Shown here in pieces: positions 13,423 through 20,609 of a stretch of DNA of 64,000 bases. Every line of letters begins with the position of its first letter. Position 1 is the first letter of the stretch. The DNA is from a virus. The translations under genes and the position numbers were made by a program. Location: IMG/VR virus record IMGVR_UViG_3300040801_002290, positions 1-64,000 of that record. One strand, 5' to 3'. Under the pieces are notes generated by a model. That model did not search any database and was not told the origin of the DNA. It saw nothing but the letters and a program-made list of their open reading frames with translations.

Positions 13423-13728
13423 TCAAGATTCCTTTATGGTGTAATCAGAGGGATTTTTCCTTCTACTAACATAGCCTTTAGCCTCTTGAAATACATCATA
13501 AACCTTAACGACTCTTCCATGCTTATTAATTACCAGATAAGTCTCCTCATCCAGAGGAAGGGAAACGACATAATACCCATCGACTAAAGACTCTTGCCTA
13601 TTCCTGGACTCAGTGTACGTAGCTGCTAATTCAGAGTCGGAAAAAACCTTTACTGGAATAGCAGCAACATCCTCTATATACCAGTCGTCCTCGTAGTGGT
13701 ACCCCTCCTTCATCACAATGTATAACAT
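13423..13728 (-). CDS. Hypothetical protein, 101 residues
   Basis: MLYIVMKEGYHYEDDWYIEDVAAIPVKVF, beta-rich with a YVSRRKNPSDYTI tail. No signal peptide or known domain. It begins about 18 nt after the CCA end of tRNA-Asn and probably lies on the tRNA transcript. Confidence 0.8.
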   Translation of the reverse strand: MLYIVMKEGYHYEDDWYIEDVAAIPVKVFSDSELAATYTESRNRQESLVDGYYVVSLPLDEETYLVINKHGRVVKVYDVFQEAKGYVSRRKNPSDYTIKES

Positions 13729-13745
13729 GTTTACTCACTTTCTAT

Positions 13746-13821
13746 TGGCTGACCCCCAGGGAATCGAACCCTGCTAGACCGCGTTAACAGCGCGGCGCAG
13801 TCACCAGATTGCGAGAGGTCA
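13746..13821 (-). tRNA. tRNA-Asn (GUU), copy 2
   Basis: The stem CCGCG/CGCGG encloses loop CTGTTAA (GTT); G73 and CCA are encoded. The body differs from copy 1 at 7235-7309. Confidence 0.94.
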
Positions 13822-13854
13822 ATACGCCTAGTTTTTAAGGTTCTAGGAAACCTG

Positions 13855-13931
13855 TGGTGCCCCCTCCAGGATTTGAACCTGGGATTTCCCGCTTAAGAGG
13901 CGGTTGCCTTAGACCGCTTGGCTAAGGAGGC
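13855..13931 (-). tRNA. tRNA-Lys (CUU)
   Basis: The stem ACCGC/GCGGG (outer mismatch) encloses loop CTCTTAA (CTT); CCA is encoded. Confidence 0.93.
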
Positions 13932-13934
13932 ATG

Positions 13935-14009
13935 TGGCGGTCCATAGGAGAATCGAACTCCTGTCCCTCGGCTGACAACCGAGCGTCTTAACCACTAAAC
14001 GAATGGACC
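13935..14009 (-). tRNA. tRNA-Asp (GUC)
   Basis: The stem CTCGG/CCGAG encloses loop TTGTCAG (GTC); the acceptor GGTCCAT/ATGGACC is perfect; G73 and CCA are encoded. Confidence 0.95.
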
Positions 14010-14027
14010 GTGCCGCTTACAGAAAAC

Positions 14028-14059
14028 ATACTACACCGTCTCTATATGAGAAGTGTGTG
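14028..14059 (-). promoter_or_regulatory. CTCAT-class promoter overlapping tRNA-Thr 3' end
   Basis: The minus strand reads CACACACTTCTCAT, 12 nt, TAGTAT, starting in the CCA of tRNA-Thr (14058-14060) and reading into tRNA-Asp. Confidence 0.7.
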
Positions 14060-14132
14060 GAGCCCCCGAGGAGAATCGAACTCCTATTATGTCCTTACCA
14101 AGGACACGTAATAGCCTTTATACTACAGGGGC
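14058..14132 (-). tRNA. tRNA-Thr (GGU)
   Basis: The stem TGTCC/GGACA encloses loop TTGGTAA (GGT); the acceptor GCCCCTG/CGGGGGC has one wobble pair; CCA is encoded. Confidence 0.94.
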
Positions 14133-14133
14133 A

Positions 14134-14210
14134 TGGAGCGCCAGGAAGGATTCGAACCCTCGATAACCGCGTTCGAAGCGCGGTGCCTTAGTCCACTAGA
14201 CGACTGGCGC
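14134..14210 (-). tRNA. tRNA-Arg (UCG)
   Basis: The stem CCGCG/CGCGG encloses loop CTTCGAA (TCG); the acceptor GCGCCAG/CTGGCGC is perfect; CCA is encoded. It is the first tRNA after the sigma-70 promoter at 14283-14311. Confidence 0.95.
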
Positions 14211-14282
14211 TAGAGAGCTAAGGCTGTTAACCTTAGCCCGAGTAATATTGTCAAGGTACGTCACCCTCAAGGGGTAACGGAC
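14211..14282 (-). other. Leader with two hairpins before tRNA-Arg
   Basis: Between the promoter and tRNA-Arg the minus strand can form GTTACCC/GGGTGAC and GCTAAGG/CCTTAGC hairpins. They may guide 5' processing of the tRNA precursor. Confidence 0.45.
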
Positions 14283-14311
14283 AGTATAGCACGAGGTTAC
14301 TTGAGTGTCAA
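14283..14311 (-). promoter_or_regulatory. Consensus sigma-70 promoter of the tRNA array
   Basis: TTGACA (14306-14311), 17 nt, TATACT (14283-14288) on the minus strand; it reads into tRNA-Arg(UCG) and the array beyond. Confidence 0.88.
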
Positions 14312-14485
14312 CCCCTTTGAAATCTCTATGCCCTTATCCTGAATCTTCTGATAGTACTCCTCGGAGACATCAACCTCATAGAATAAGTTGTTAAATAGGC
14401 TCTTAAAAAGCTCGGAGTCTTCATTTAGCCCGAGGTTTTTTAGCATCTTTGCTTTTTCCCAATCAAACGCCTGAATCTTTGGCAC
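14297..14485 (-). CDS. Small hypothetical protein, about 62 residues
   Basis: GTG at 14485 (PKIQAFDWEKAKMLKNLG...) has AGGTG at good spacing; GTG at 14494 is an alternative. The product is helical and charged. Its 3' end overlaps the array promoter. No function is recognised. Confidence 0.7.
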   Translation of the reverse strand: MPKIQAFDWEKAKMLKNLGLNEDSELFKSLFNNLFYEVDVSEEYYQKIQDKGIEISKGLTLK

Positions 14486-14490
14486 TAGAA

Positions 14491-14664
14491 TCACCTATCC
14501 AACTTTTCCTCAATCTCAGAAATTTCATCCACCAAATCTTCTATTTGCTGGTCAAGGTGTGCCATATCCTCAAAATCCTCTATAGAGTCGTACTCACTCT
14601 CAAGCTGTGTGAGTCTCTTATATAGCCTACGGAGTTTATCTTCTAGTTGTTGATTATTACTCAT
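14491..14664 (-). CDS. Small coiled-coil protein, leaderless, 57 residues
   Basis: ATG 14662-14664 opens MSNNQQLEDKLRRLYKRLTQL and continues as one acidic coiled coil to EKLDR, TGA 14491-14493. The sigma-70-like -10 (TATATT, 14671-14676) ends 6 nt before the ATG, so the mRNA should be leaderless. Its stop overlaps the GTG region of the next gene. Function is unknown. Confidence 0.8.
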   Translation of the reverse strand: MSNNQQLEDKLRRLYKRLTQLESEYDSIEDFEDMAHLDQQIEDLVDEISEIEEKLDR

Positions 14665-14670
14665 GATTTT

Positions 14671-14699
14671 AATATATCACCTTTTTGAAAAACTGTCAA
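14671..14699 (-). promoter_or_regulatory. Sigma-70 promoter giving a leaderless mRNA
   Basis: TTGACA (14694-14699), 17 nt, TATATT (14671-14676) on the minus strand; ATG follows 6 nt after the -10 box. It overlaps the end of the upstream 3D-domain gene. Confidence 0.85.
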
Positions 14700-15202
14700 T
14701 CTACGTGTAGAATTAGAATTCCGGGAGAGATTCCGAATGAGTAAGCCAGTGCTTCGTCTGTACTAGGAATTAGAATGTCTGCCGTGCTTGTATACCTAGG
14801 GTTCATAGTATCCCATATGACATAATCCTCAAACGTTTCACCCCTATCTGTGATTACAGTAACAGGAGTACCACAGAGATGCTTAATTCCGTATTCATCG
14901 AAAAACAAATCCTGGCTAACGGCTATCTGTCTTTCTAAGTTGGGGCCACAGGAAGAGATATTTGGGTCTCCGTCTGTTTGTCTTGGTACTGGGTTATAGG
15001 CTGATATTCTGGCAAGAGGTATAACAACACCGGATTTTTCCTCTTCAACTGCCTGTACCTCGATTACTGGCTCATTGACCTCAACTTGGACTTCTGGAAT
15101 GGGAATATCTACAAGTATTTCCTGCTGTGTTGGTGGTGTATAGATAGTTGAGAAAAGGAAAAGCACTGCGTAGCAGGCTAGAGAAATTGTTATTTGCCTC
15201 AT
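14696..15202 (-). CDS. Membrane-anchored 3D-domain protein
   Basis: It has 168 residues. Residues 1-20 form a signal anchor, followed by a Pro/Glu-rich linker and, from about residue 65, a 3D-type double-psi barrel: ARISAYNP, then CGTPVTVITDRG, then VIWDTMNPRYTSTADI. This fold occurs in MltA-like lytic transglycosylases and resuscitation-promoting factors, which act on peptidoglycan. No separate catalytic domain is present, so it may modify the cell wall or assist lysis. A coupled operon of small genes lies upstream. Confidence 0.75.
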   Translation of the reverse strand: MRQITISLACYAVLFLFSTIYTPPTQQEILVDIPIPEVQVEVNEPVIEVQAVEEEKSGVVIPLARISAYNPVPRQTDGDPNISSCGPNLERQIAVSQDLFFDEYGIKHLCGTPVTVITDRGETFEDYVIWDTMNPRYTSTADILIPSTDEALAYSFGISPGILILHVD

Positions 15203-15528
15203 TCATCCTCCGGTAAATTGCTCCTTTCTAAATACCATCCACCTTCGATAAAGTCATACTTCATTTTGGTCAGGTACTCTTTAAGTGATACATTTTCTAT
15301 AGAGAAGCGGTAATACTTAGTTCTGTCTGGCGAAAATCCTACAAATTTAGCATGAAATGTACGGTCTAGCTGAGGTATGTAAAGTTGTCTGTAGGATTTC
15401 TCGTCGTGCGTGTCTAGGGAAAAGACTATCTCAAAACCCTCATTGGTTTCTATCACGGCACGGAGTATAGCTCTTTGTTTTTCATCCTCTGGTGAGTCTA
15501 TGTTCCCCAAAAATCCTATATCATCCAT
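15199..15528 (-). CDS. Hypothetical protein, 109 residues
   Basis: MDDIGFLGNIDSPEDEKQRAILRAVIETNEGFEIVFSL; beta-rich centre (RTFHAKFVGFSPDRTKYYRFS) and acidic end. GGAGAGAG precedes the start. It overlaps both neighbours by a few bases. No function is recognised. Confidence 0.8.
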   Translation of the reverse strand: MDDIGFLGNIDSPEDEKQRAILRAVIETNEGFEIVFSLDTHDEKSYRQLYIPQLDRTFHAKFVGFSPDRTKYYRFSIENVSLKEYLTKMKYDFIEGGWYLERSNLPEDE

Positions 15529-15637
15529 CTCTCTCCGATAGCTTTTTGTAGGTGTCCTTTACTCCGAGGTAATACCCATACCTGTAGATTAGGTATCCCC
15601 AGACTATTGAAAGAATTGAGAAGAACAAAGGGCTCAT
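15521..15637 (-). CDS. Small membrane protein, 38 residues
   Basis: ATG 15635-15637 overlaps the TGA of the acidic gene upstream and ends at TGA 15521-15523. MSPLFFSILSIVWGYLIYRY forms one membrane helix, followed by a charged tail (KDTYKKLSERDG). Exact coupling to both neighbours supports it. Confidence 0.75.
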   Translation of the reverse strand: MSPLFFSILSIVWGYLIYRYGYYLGVKDTYKKLSERDG

Positions 15638-15831
15638 CAATAGTCGTCCGAGTCTTCCACTTCAAAATCGTCGTCGTCATCCTCTTCGTAAAGCTGTTGA
15701 ACAACTTCTTCTGGGGTCCTGCCTTGATTGTACAAGTCCTCAAAATCAGTATCCTCAAACTCGTCTAGTTGTGCGCCTAGTCTAATCCAGGCGATATTGT
15801 CTACCTCGTTAAGCCAAGAGTCGTAACTCAT
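15637..15831 (-). CDS. Very acidic small protein, 64 residues
   Basis: MSYDSWLNEVDNIAWIRLG with a C-terminus of Asp/Glu (EEDDDDDFEVEDSDDY). Such acidic tails can mimic DNA or RNA in phage inhibitors, but no target is evident. A ribosome binding site GGAGGAAT is present. Confidence 0.8.
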   Translation of the reverse strand: MSYDSWLNEVDNIAWIRLGAQLDEFEDTDFEDLYNQGRTPEEVVQQLYEEDDDDDFEVEDSDDY

Positions 15832-15839
15832 TATTCCTC

Positions 15840-16214
15840 CTATTTATAGCCATTAATCATGGGGCTATCGAATCTTATCTTTTTGAAAACCCTCTCTTCC
15901 ATCAACCTAGCGGTCAGGTTAGAAACGAAAATCGGTAATAGATATTCTACTGCGGAAGCTCTGGCAATATCTTCCTCTTCCCACCTGTCCAGGTTAAAGA
16001 ACTTATCTCCTGGGTGTGTGGAGCCATAGATTAGGGAGAACATATCCTTCTCTACCTCAGAGGACTTCTGAACGAATCCCTTTATGATGTAGTTATCCCC
16101 AATCATTAGGATATTCTGACCTTCATCGTAGAACATTTCAAGGTCTACAAGCGGTCGAATCCAATCTAGGGTTTCTTGGACAAGTCGTAGTTCCTGCTCA
16201 GTTATTTTTCTCAT
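15840..16214 (-). CDS. Hypothetical protein, 124 residues
   Basis: MRKITEQELRLVQETLDWIRPLVDLEMFYDEG, helical, with a central acidic segment (LDRWEEEDIARASAVEYL). No recognised domain. The gene begins just after the rIIB terminator, so it needs its own promoter or readthrough. Confidence 0.75.
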   Translation of the reverse strand: MRKITEQELRLVQETLDWIRPLVDLEMFYDEGQNILMIGDNYIIKGFVQKSSEVEKDMFSLIYGSTHPGDKFFNLDRWEEEDIARASAVEYLLPIFVSNLTARLMEERVFKKIRFDSPMINGYK

Positions 16215-16232
16215 AAGCCACCTTTAATAGAA

Positions 16233-16252
16233 GAGCCACCCGAAGGTGGCTC
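16233..16252 (-). terminator. Terminator after rIIB
   Basis: GAGCCACC TTCG GGTGGCTC on the minus strand, followed by TTCTATT; a textbook UUCG-capped intrinsic terminator. Confidence 0.85.
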
Positions 16253-16256
16253 ATTC

Positions 16257-17357
16257 TTACCACCCGTAGTGGCTTTCTTCTTCTTCTTCTTCCTCGTACT
16301 CCTCTTCATCAAAGAGATTCCAGAATTCGTCTTCTTCGTCTTCTTCGTCCTCAGCCTCCTGATAGGAGACAAGAACCTGTTCAATGTGGTAGCGGTAAAC
16401 ACTGTTTGCTTCATGCTCAGAATCAAGCTCGTAAGCCAGAGAGTAAAGAGCATCCGTAGCTTCTTCGGAGGGTTCAACCTCAAGTCCCTCGATAAAGCGT
16501 TCTACCAAAATCTCGTAGCTAGGCGCAACCCGACCCTTACGGGTGTATGCAGAGGCAATCGTGGAAAGCCAATTCATAAATGCCTCAGTCATATCGTATC
16601 GGGTTTCTGCAAGTACGGGACGCTCAACCTGGCGCAGGACGGTGTATTTCGCTGTGCGAATCTTCTGGAAATTAGAGTCATTAGGCACGGACACAACATC
16701 TGCCGGGTCAATCTTTACCTCTACGACAATAGGACCGAAGCTAGAGGCGTATTCCCAGGTACCGGCGTGAAGACCGAAAGAGCAGGCAACGCTAGGGTCA
16801 TCCATGACTTCACTACGGGCCATTTCGAGAATATTGCCGGGAGCATTGTGAAGCCGACCCGAAGTCTTCTCACCGTTAACGATTGCTTCTCCACCAGACG
16901 AAATCGAGAAGAAGGAAGGGTCAACACCCTTATACGCCAGGAAATGTCCGTCATCAGTAATGGCAAAGTTGTGACGGTCAAGGAACTCAAAAAGCTGAGT
17001 GCGAGAGTGTCGGCTGGGGTTCTGAAAGAGACGCTCCATGAAGTTAATGAGCTTCTGGAAATTACGCCCGCTCTTGTAAAACTCCACAACGGTTTCTGCC
17101 AAACGGTCGTAAAGTGCTTCCCCGTTGTAATACAGGGTGGAACCAGAGATGGTTACCTTTTCGCTGAGACGAGACAGAACGTCACGCTGAGCCTCTACGA
17201 GTCTAGGAAGCTCCTCAAAATCCTTGGAGAGAAGTGCATCCATAATCCTATCGAAATTCGGGTGGCTCTCTGTGACGGTGCGAGAAACACCATCAATAAC
17301 CATGAGAATTTGGGTTCCGGAGGATTCTGAGCCGGTTACGGTATAGCTAACGTTCAT
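16257..17357 (-). CDS. rIIB: rIIB-like protein
   Basis: It has 366 residues from ATG 17355-17357 (MNVSYTVTGSESSGTQ); an ATG six bases upstream is too close to AGGAG. The middle region (RTQLFEFLDRHNFAITDDGHFLAYKGVD ... HAGTWEYASSFG) is characteristic of phage rIIB proteins, including the conserved LAYKGV and HAG motifs. The C-terminus is extremely acidic. In T4, rIIA and rIIB sit at the membrane or nucleoid and counter RexAB exclusion; the mechanism is unresolved. It directly follows rIIA, with start and stop overlapping, and is closed by a terminator. Confidence 0.85.
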   Translation of the reverse strand: MNVSYTVTGSESSGTQILMVIDGVSRTVTESHPNFDRIMDALLSKDFEELPRLVEAQRDVLSRLSEKVTISGSTLYYNGEALYDRLAETVVEFYKSGRNFQKLINFMERLFQNPSRHSRTQLFEFLDRHNFAITDDGHFLAYKGVDPSFFSISSGGEAIVNGEKTSGRLHNAPGNILEMARSEVMDDPSVACSFGLHAGTWEYASSFGPIVVEVKIDPADVVSVPNDSNFQKIRTAKYTVLRQVERPVLAETRYDMTEAFMNWLSTIASAYTRKGRVAPSYEILVERFIEGLEVEPSEEATDALYSLAYELDSEHEANSVYRYHIEQVLVSYQEAEDEEDEEDEFWNLFDEEEYEEEEEEESHYGW

Positions 17358-17359
17358 TT

Positions 17360-19408
17360 TCATGCTCCTTTCGCAATCATGTTTGCGTAATCAATTAGGT
17401 GCTGGTCCCGAGAGTGCTTGGTAAGAAGCAGCGGGTACTTATCAGAGAGCTTTTCGTAGAGCCTGGTTGCCTCATCAGCCTCCTTCTTACCGACAATATC
17501 ACGCTTGTTGATGAGATTTCTGAGACGTGCAGCGGTAGCCCCAGTTGCGGTACTAATGAACGGGGAAAGAGTGTCGTAGAGCCTCTTGGCTTCTGCGTAG
17601 GCAGAGTCGTTACGCTTTTCAGAGGTGGCGATTTGAATAAACCTGGCAAGCTCGGGGTCATTAATCTTGGTGAAGTCAGCAGGAAGGCTGAGGTAAAGTA
17701 GGTTGTAGCTGAGCTTACTGCGAGCGACAGAAAGAATTTCGCTTTGGTCTGCGTACACCCGGTTGACGGCATCCTCAAACTTGTCAATAAGAACTTCCAC
17801 AAGAGGCTTGGCAGTGGGGTAAGTCTTAAGGAACTTATCCACCTGATTCTCCGCGATAGCGTAAACGGGAACATCTACCTGGGGGTTGCTAGGCGAGTAA
17901 CGAGTTCCAGTAAAAACACTCTTTAGAAGCTTCTTACCGACGTAGTAAATTTGTGTGTTTTCGTCGGGAATTTCCTTAACGTACTCAACCGAGGCGTGGC
18001 TTCGGTAGCCATAGCTATTGAAAACAACTCGGTCGTACATGACACTCTTCTTGGCGGTCTTGGCAACATGCTTTACAGAAGCCTTAATTTCCTCTAGAGT
18101 GATTTCCAACCCAAACTTAGCCACGTAATCCGGGTGAAGCTTAGAGTTACCGGGAATAACCACAGCCGTATACGTCTTGTTCTGAATCATCCAAGTGCGA
18201 ATCTTCTTAATGTCTGCATCCCTAAGGTCATCCTCTTCCGCACGAATTAGTGCGTACGTGGAAAGATGATGGCTGTCCCAAAGCTCTCCCTGAGTCGTCT
18301 TAGAAAGCCTGTTGCTACTGGGGTTATACTCAAGCTTAGTAACAAGAGTGTTAAAGGAGATGTTATCCAGGCTTCGGAGGCTAATCTTTTGGCCCTGAAA
18401 CTGGAAGTCGAACTTGCCCAAAGCATAGAGGTCCCGATTAAACTCTCGGAGAATCTTCTTATACTCAACTAGAGTCTTAGCCTTGGAAAGCTCCTCATTA
18501 ATGCGAGCTTCAATTTGAGCGTAAATAATGGACTTACGCTGCTCGATAAAGTGAAGAGTTCGCTGGGAGAGATTAAGCTCTTCACGGCTGGGAGTAAAAT
18601 CCACTGCCCCCATAGGAGCATTCATCACTACCGTTCCAGAGTGAATCATCGTGGTGTAACCCTGGTGCCGATAAGGATAGGCAACTCCACCCATTACAAC
18701 GAAATCCTTGCCCTCATCCTCCGAAACACGACGGATAATCCTGGTGTTATCATCAATCTGCATGATAACTTCGGGAACCATTTCGTGAGGGAAGGCCACA
18801 CCACCGACAAATTCTGGAAGAGTGGGGAAAAAGCGGTAGAAAAGCTTGGCCTTACGGACAAAGCTAGTGACGTTATTTACCGGAATAGAAACTTCTACAC
18901 CGTTTCCAGCCTCAGTGCGCTCCTCAAAAAGCTTAGTAATACGACCAACACCGTACTCGTCAAGGTGGACCGAGAAGATTCGCTTGAAGCCGTTCTTAAT
19001 TGCGGTAAGCGAAAACTGGTTAGTCATAGAAAAACCGGACTTGCACCCGAGACCAAGCTGACCAGTAAAGTCGTTACTCTCACGCTTCGTTGAGGCACCA
19101 TACATGCCGAAGACTTCGAAGACTTCGGTCTCATCCATACCGACGCCGAAATCCCGAACAACGAATTCAGGGGAAAACACAGTAGGCAGGGTGACCTGAA
19201 TAGGCATGTCAGCCCGACCAGCTTCTACATGCGAGTCGTATGCGTTGGTACTGTATTCACGAATAACTGCCATCTCACTATCAGAGTAGAGATTGGCAAG
19301 CACGCTCATAAGGTGAGGAAGGCTCTGGCTGTCCAGACCCATCTGTCGAGACACAGAGTCCTCGACATTCCCGCTGATGTTTACAATCTTCTCTTGGTTT
19401 GGAATCAT
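17360..19408 (-). CDS. rIIA: rIIA-like GHKL ATPase
   Basis: It has 682 residues. The N-terminal GHKL (Hsp90/MutL-like) ATP-binding fold is clear: N box EYSTNAYDSH, G1 box VRDFGVGMD and G2 box GQLGLGCKSGF, then a transducer-like region up to about residue 300. T4 RIIA is about 725 residues with the same order. It is expected to act with rIIB against host or prophage exclusion. A CTCAT promoter and a GGAGGG ribosome binding site precede it; its TGA overlaps the rIIB start region. Confidence 0.88.
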   Translation of the reverse strand: MIPNQEKIVNISGNVEDSVSRQMGLDSQSLPHLMSVLANLYSDSEMAVIREYSTNAYDSHVEAGRADMPIQVTLPTVFSPEFVVRDFGVGMDETEVFEVFGMYGASTKRESNDFTGQLGLGCKSGFSMTNQFSLTAIKNGFKRIFSVHLDEYGVGRITKLFEERTEAGNGVEVSIPVNNVTSFVRKAKLFYRFFPTLPEFVGGVAFPHEMVPEVIMQIDDNTRIIRRVSEDEGKDFVVMGGVAYPYRHQGYTTMIHSGTVVMNAPMGAVDFTPSREELNLSQRTLHFIEQRKSIIYAQIEARINEELSKAKTLVEYKKILREFNRDLYALGKFDFQFQGQKISLRSLDNISFNTLVTKLEYNPSSNRLSKTTQGELWDSHHLSTYALIRAEEDDLRDADIKKIRTWMIQNKTYTAVVIPGNSKLHPDYVAKFGLEITLEEIKASVKHVAKTAKKSVMYDRVVFNSYGYRSHASVEYVKEIPDENTQIYYVGKKLLKSVFTGTRYSPSNPQVDVPVYAIAENQVDKFLKTYPTAKPLVEVLIDKFEDAVNRVYADQSEILSVARSKLSYNLLYLSLPADFTKINDPELARFIQIATSEKRNDSAYAEAKRLYDTLSPFISTATGATAARLRNLINKRDIVGKKEADEATRLYEKLSDKYPLLLTKHSRDQHLIDYANMIAKGA

Positions 19409-19438
19409 TGTCGCAAACCCTCCTTCTTGGGATGACTC

Positions 19439-19470
19439 ATGGTACTACCTATCCTTGTGAGAGAGATGAG
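19439..19470 (-). promoter_or_regulatory. CTCAT-class promoter of rIIA-rIIB
   Basis: The minus strand reads CTCATCTCTCTCAC, 12 nt, TACCAT. The leader of about 30 nt carries GGAGGG. Confidence 0.72.
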
Positions 19471-19958
19471 AACCTTTCCCAGTAATTTACAATTTCTAAC
19501 CCTCGTCTCTCAGCACTTCTAACGCAGTGAGAAGTGCCCCCTTTGGTTCCGTTCCATAGGGCCAGAATCTTGCCACCCTTATGGTAGATGTACTCTACCA
19601 TCCAGTGATTTCTGTCAGTTAAAGCCTTTGAAATTTCCCACTTATTATCCATATCTGGTGTGTAGAGAGTCCGAATTTCTGTAGACAGGTAAAGAGCTTC
19701 CTTGTACTTATCTCGCCAGAATTTAGACCACCTTCTGTCCTGACCCTCAAAGGGAACCGCACAAAGAAGTGGAATTTCTAGACTGATTGCTGCGTGTGCA
19801 AGTGCTAAATCCCAACCGGCAGCCATGCCAGATACTACTCCTATAGGCTTCTGTTCTTCAAGTGCTTCTACGGCTACATTGACAGTTTTATAAAAAGCGG
19901 ATTGGCTATCCCACCCACCTAGCTTGTCTGGCCTGTGTCCCGTCCCTGCTACTATCAT
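19449..19958 (-). CDS. SLOG-family nucleotide-binding protein
   Basis: It has 169 residues from ATG 19956-19958 after AGGAGATAAT. MIVAGTGHRPDKLGG and GVVSGMAAGWDLALAHAA are the two glycine-rich loops of the SLOG superfamily (YspA/DprA/LOG-like Rossmann fold), which bind nucleotides or nucleotide-derived ligands. A C-terminal KILALWNG...GGTSHCV segment completes the fold. Some relatives sense signalling nucleotides in phage defence. The precise ligand is unknown. It lies just downstream of tmRNA, under a CTCAT promoter. Confidence 0.78.
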   Translation of the reverse strand: MIVAGTGHRPDKLGGWDSQSAFYKTVNVAVEALEEQKPIGVVSGMAAGWDLALAHAAISLEIPLLCAVPFEGQDRRWSKFWRDKYKEALYLSTEIRTLYTPDMDNKWEISKALTDRNHWMVEYIYHKGGKILALWNGTKGGTSHCVRSAERRGLEIVNYWERFSSLSQG

Positions 19959-19978
19959 ATTATCTCCTATGCGTCTCA

Positions 19979-20010
19979 AGGCTACTCCCTAGAAAAATGA
20001 GAAGGGTGAG
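19979..20010 (-). promoter_or_regulatory. CTCAT-class promoter fused to tmRNA terminator
   Basis: The minus strand reads CTCACCCTTCTCAT, 12 nt, TAGCCT. The first half-site is the 3' arm of the tmRNA terminator hairpin. Confidence 0.72.
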
Positions 20011-20022
20011 CGGACACCCTTC
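20001..20022 (-). terminator. tmRNA terminator
   Basis: GAAGGGTG and CACCCTTC form an 8-bp stem with a 6-nt loop, followed on the minus strand by TCATTTTTC, about 15 nt past the tmRNA 3' end. Confidence 0.8.
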
Positions 20023-20037
20023 CCTGGTTTTTATAAT

Positions 20038-20417
20038 TGGAGGCTATGGGAATCGAACCCATGTCCAGAATATCTTAAAAGTTAGCTTCTACGTGTGTAG
20101 TTTGTCTTTGTATCAACAGAGTCGGAGAACAAACAAACCTAGCCTGTGAGTTTGATAGTTTATCCTCCGGTTTACCATCAAACAATCTCAACCGGATTCC
20201 CACGCTAGTCGAAATTTAGGTTACGTGGTTAGCCTAAATTCGGCCTCACTAGCTTACGCAGCGAGGGCTTGTGGGTTGTAGCTAGCGCCTAGCATGAAGC
20301 CAGGTAGCATTTCTACGTTGTCGTCAATTAAGACTTTTAAGGCTTTTTAGAGAGGCCAGCCTTTTCCTCTACACGCAACTAATTTCTCGTATACCCTGTC
20401 GAAACCTGGTAGCCCCC
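20038..20417 (-). ncRNA. ssrA: tmRNA (SsrA)
   Basis: On the minus strand the 5' end GGGGGCT pairs with AGCCTCC at the 3' end to form a tRNA-like acceptor. The T-arm ATGGG TTCGATT CCCAT and the 5' signature ACCAGGTTTCGACAGGG are canonical. A tag reading frame (20254-20325) encodes a long peptide that includes DDNVEMLPGF and ends SYNPQALAA before TAA, with the LAA degradation signal. CCA is not encoded. Pseudoknot-rich sequence follows the tag. Length 380 nt is normal. It would rescue stalled ribosomes and tag products for proteolysis. A consensus promoter and a terminator flank it. Host SmpB is presumably used; none is seen here. Confidence 0.93.
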
Positions 20418-20427
20418 TTACAAATCA

Positions 20428-20456
20428 ATACTACAATAAAATTCTCTGCTTGTCAA
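20428..20456 (-). promoter_or_regulatory. Sigma-70 promoter of tmRNA
   Basis: TTGACA (20451-20456), 17 nt, TAGTAT (20428-20433) on the minus strand; transcription should start a few bases before the mature 5' end. Confidence 0.88.
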
Positions 20457-20458
20457 CC

Positions 20459-20605
20459 TTAAAGCATGTTTTCGCAGTAAATCTTAAAAGCTTCTCGACA
20501 CTCTTTCTCTGTTTCGAAAGGCCCATATGGTCGAGCCCAGGTCTCGTCATAAAAATACCAAAAACCGTCTTCGTCCAGAAAAACCGGGTCTGAGTATTCG
20601 CTCAT
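20459..20605 (-). CDS. Small hypothetical protein, 48 residues
   Basis: ATG 20603-20605 (MSEYSDPVFLDEDGFWYFYDETWARPYGPF) has TTAGGGAC upstream; frames to 20644 overlap the upstream lipoprotein gene. The DGFWYFYDE...GPFETEKEC pattern is common in small phage proteins of unknown role. The stop abuts the tmRNA promoter. Confidence 0.75.
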   Translation of the reverse strand: MSEYSDPVFLDEDGFWYFYDETWARPYGPFETEKECREAFKIYCENML

Positions 20606-20609
20606 GTCC

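Noticed and set aside
14240-14260. A second TTGACA upstream of tRNA-Arg
   Set aside because: No acceptable -10 box follows at 16-18 nt.
16269-17330. A 353-codon plus-strand frame antisense to rIIB
   Set aside because: It starts opposite the acidic tail of rIIB, has long Phe runs from GAA/GAG complements, no ribosome site and no domain. It is a codon-bias shadow.
18515-19093. A 192-codon plus-strand frame inside rIIA
   Set aside because: The minus-strand GHKL motifs are clear; this frame has none and is a shadow.
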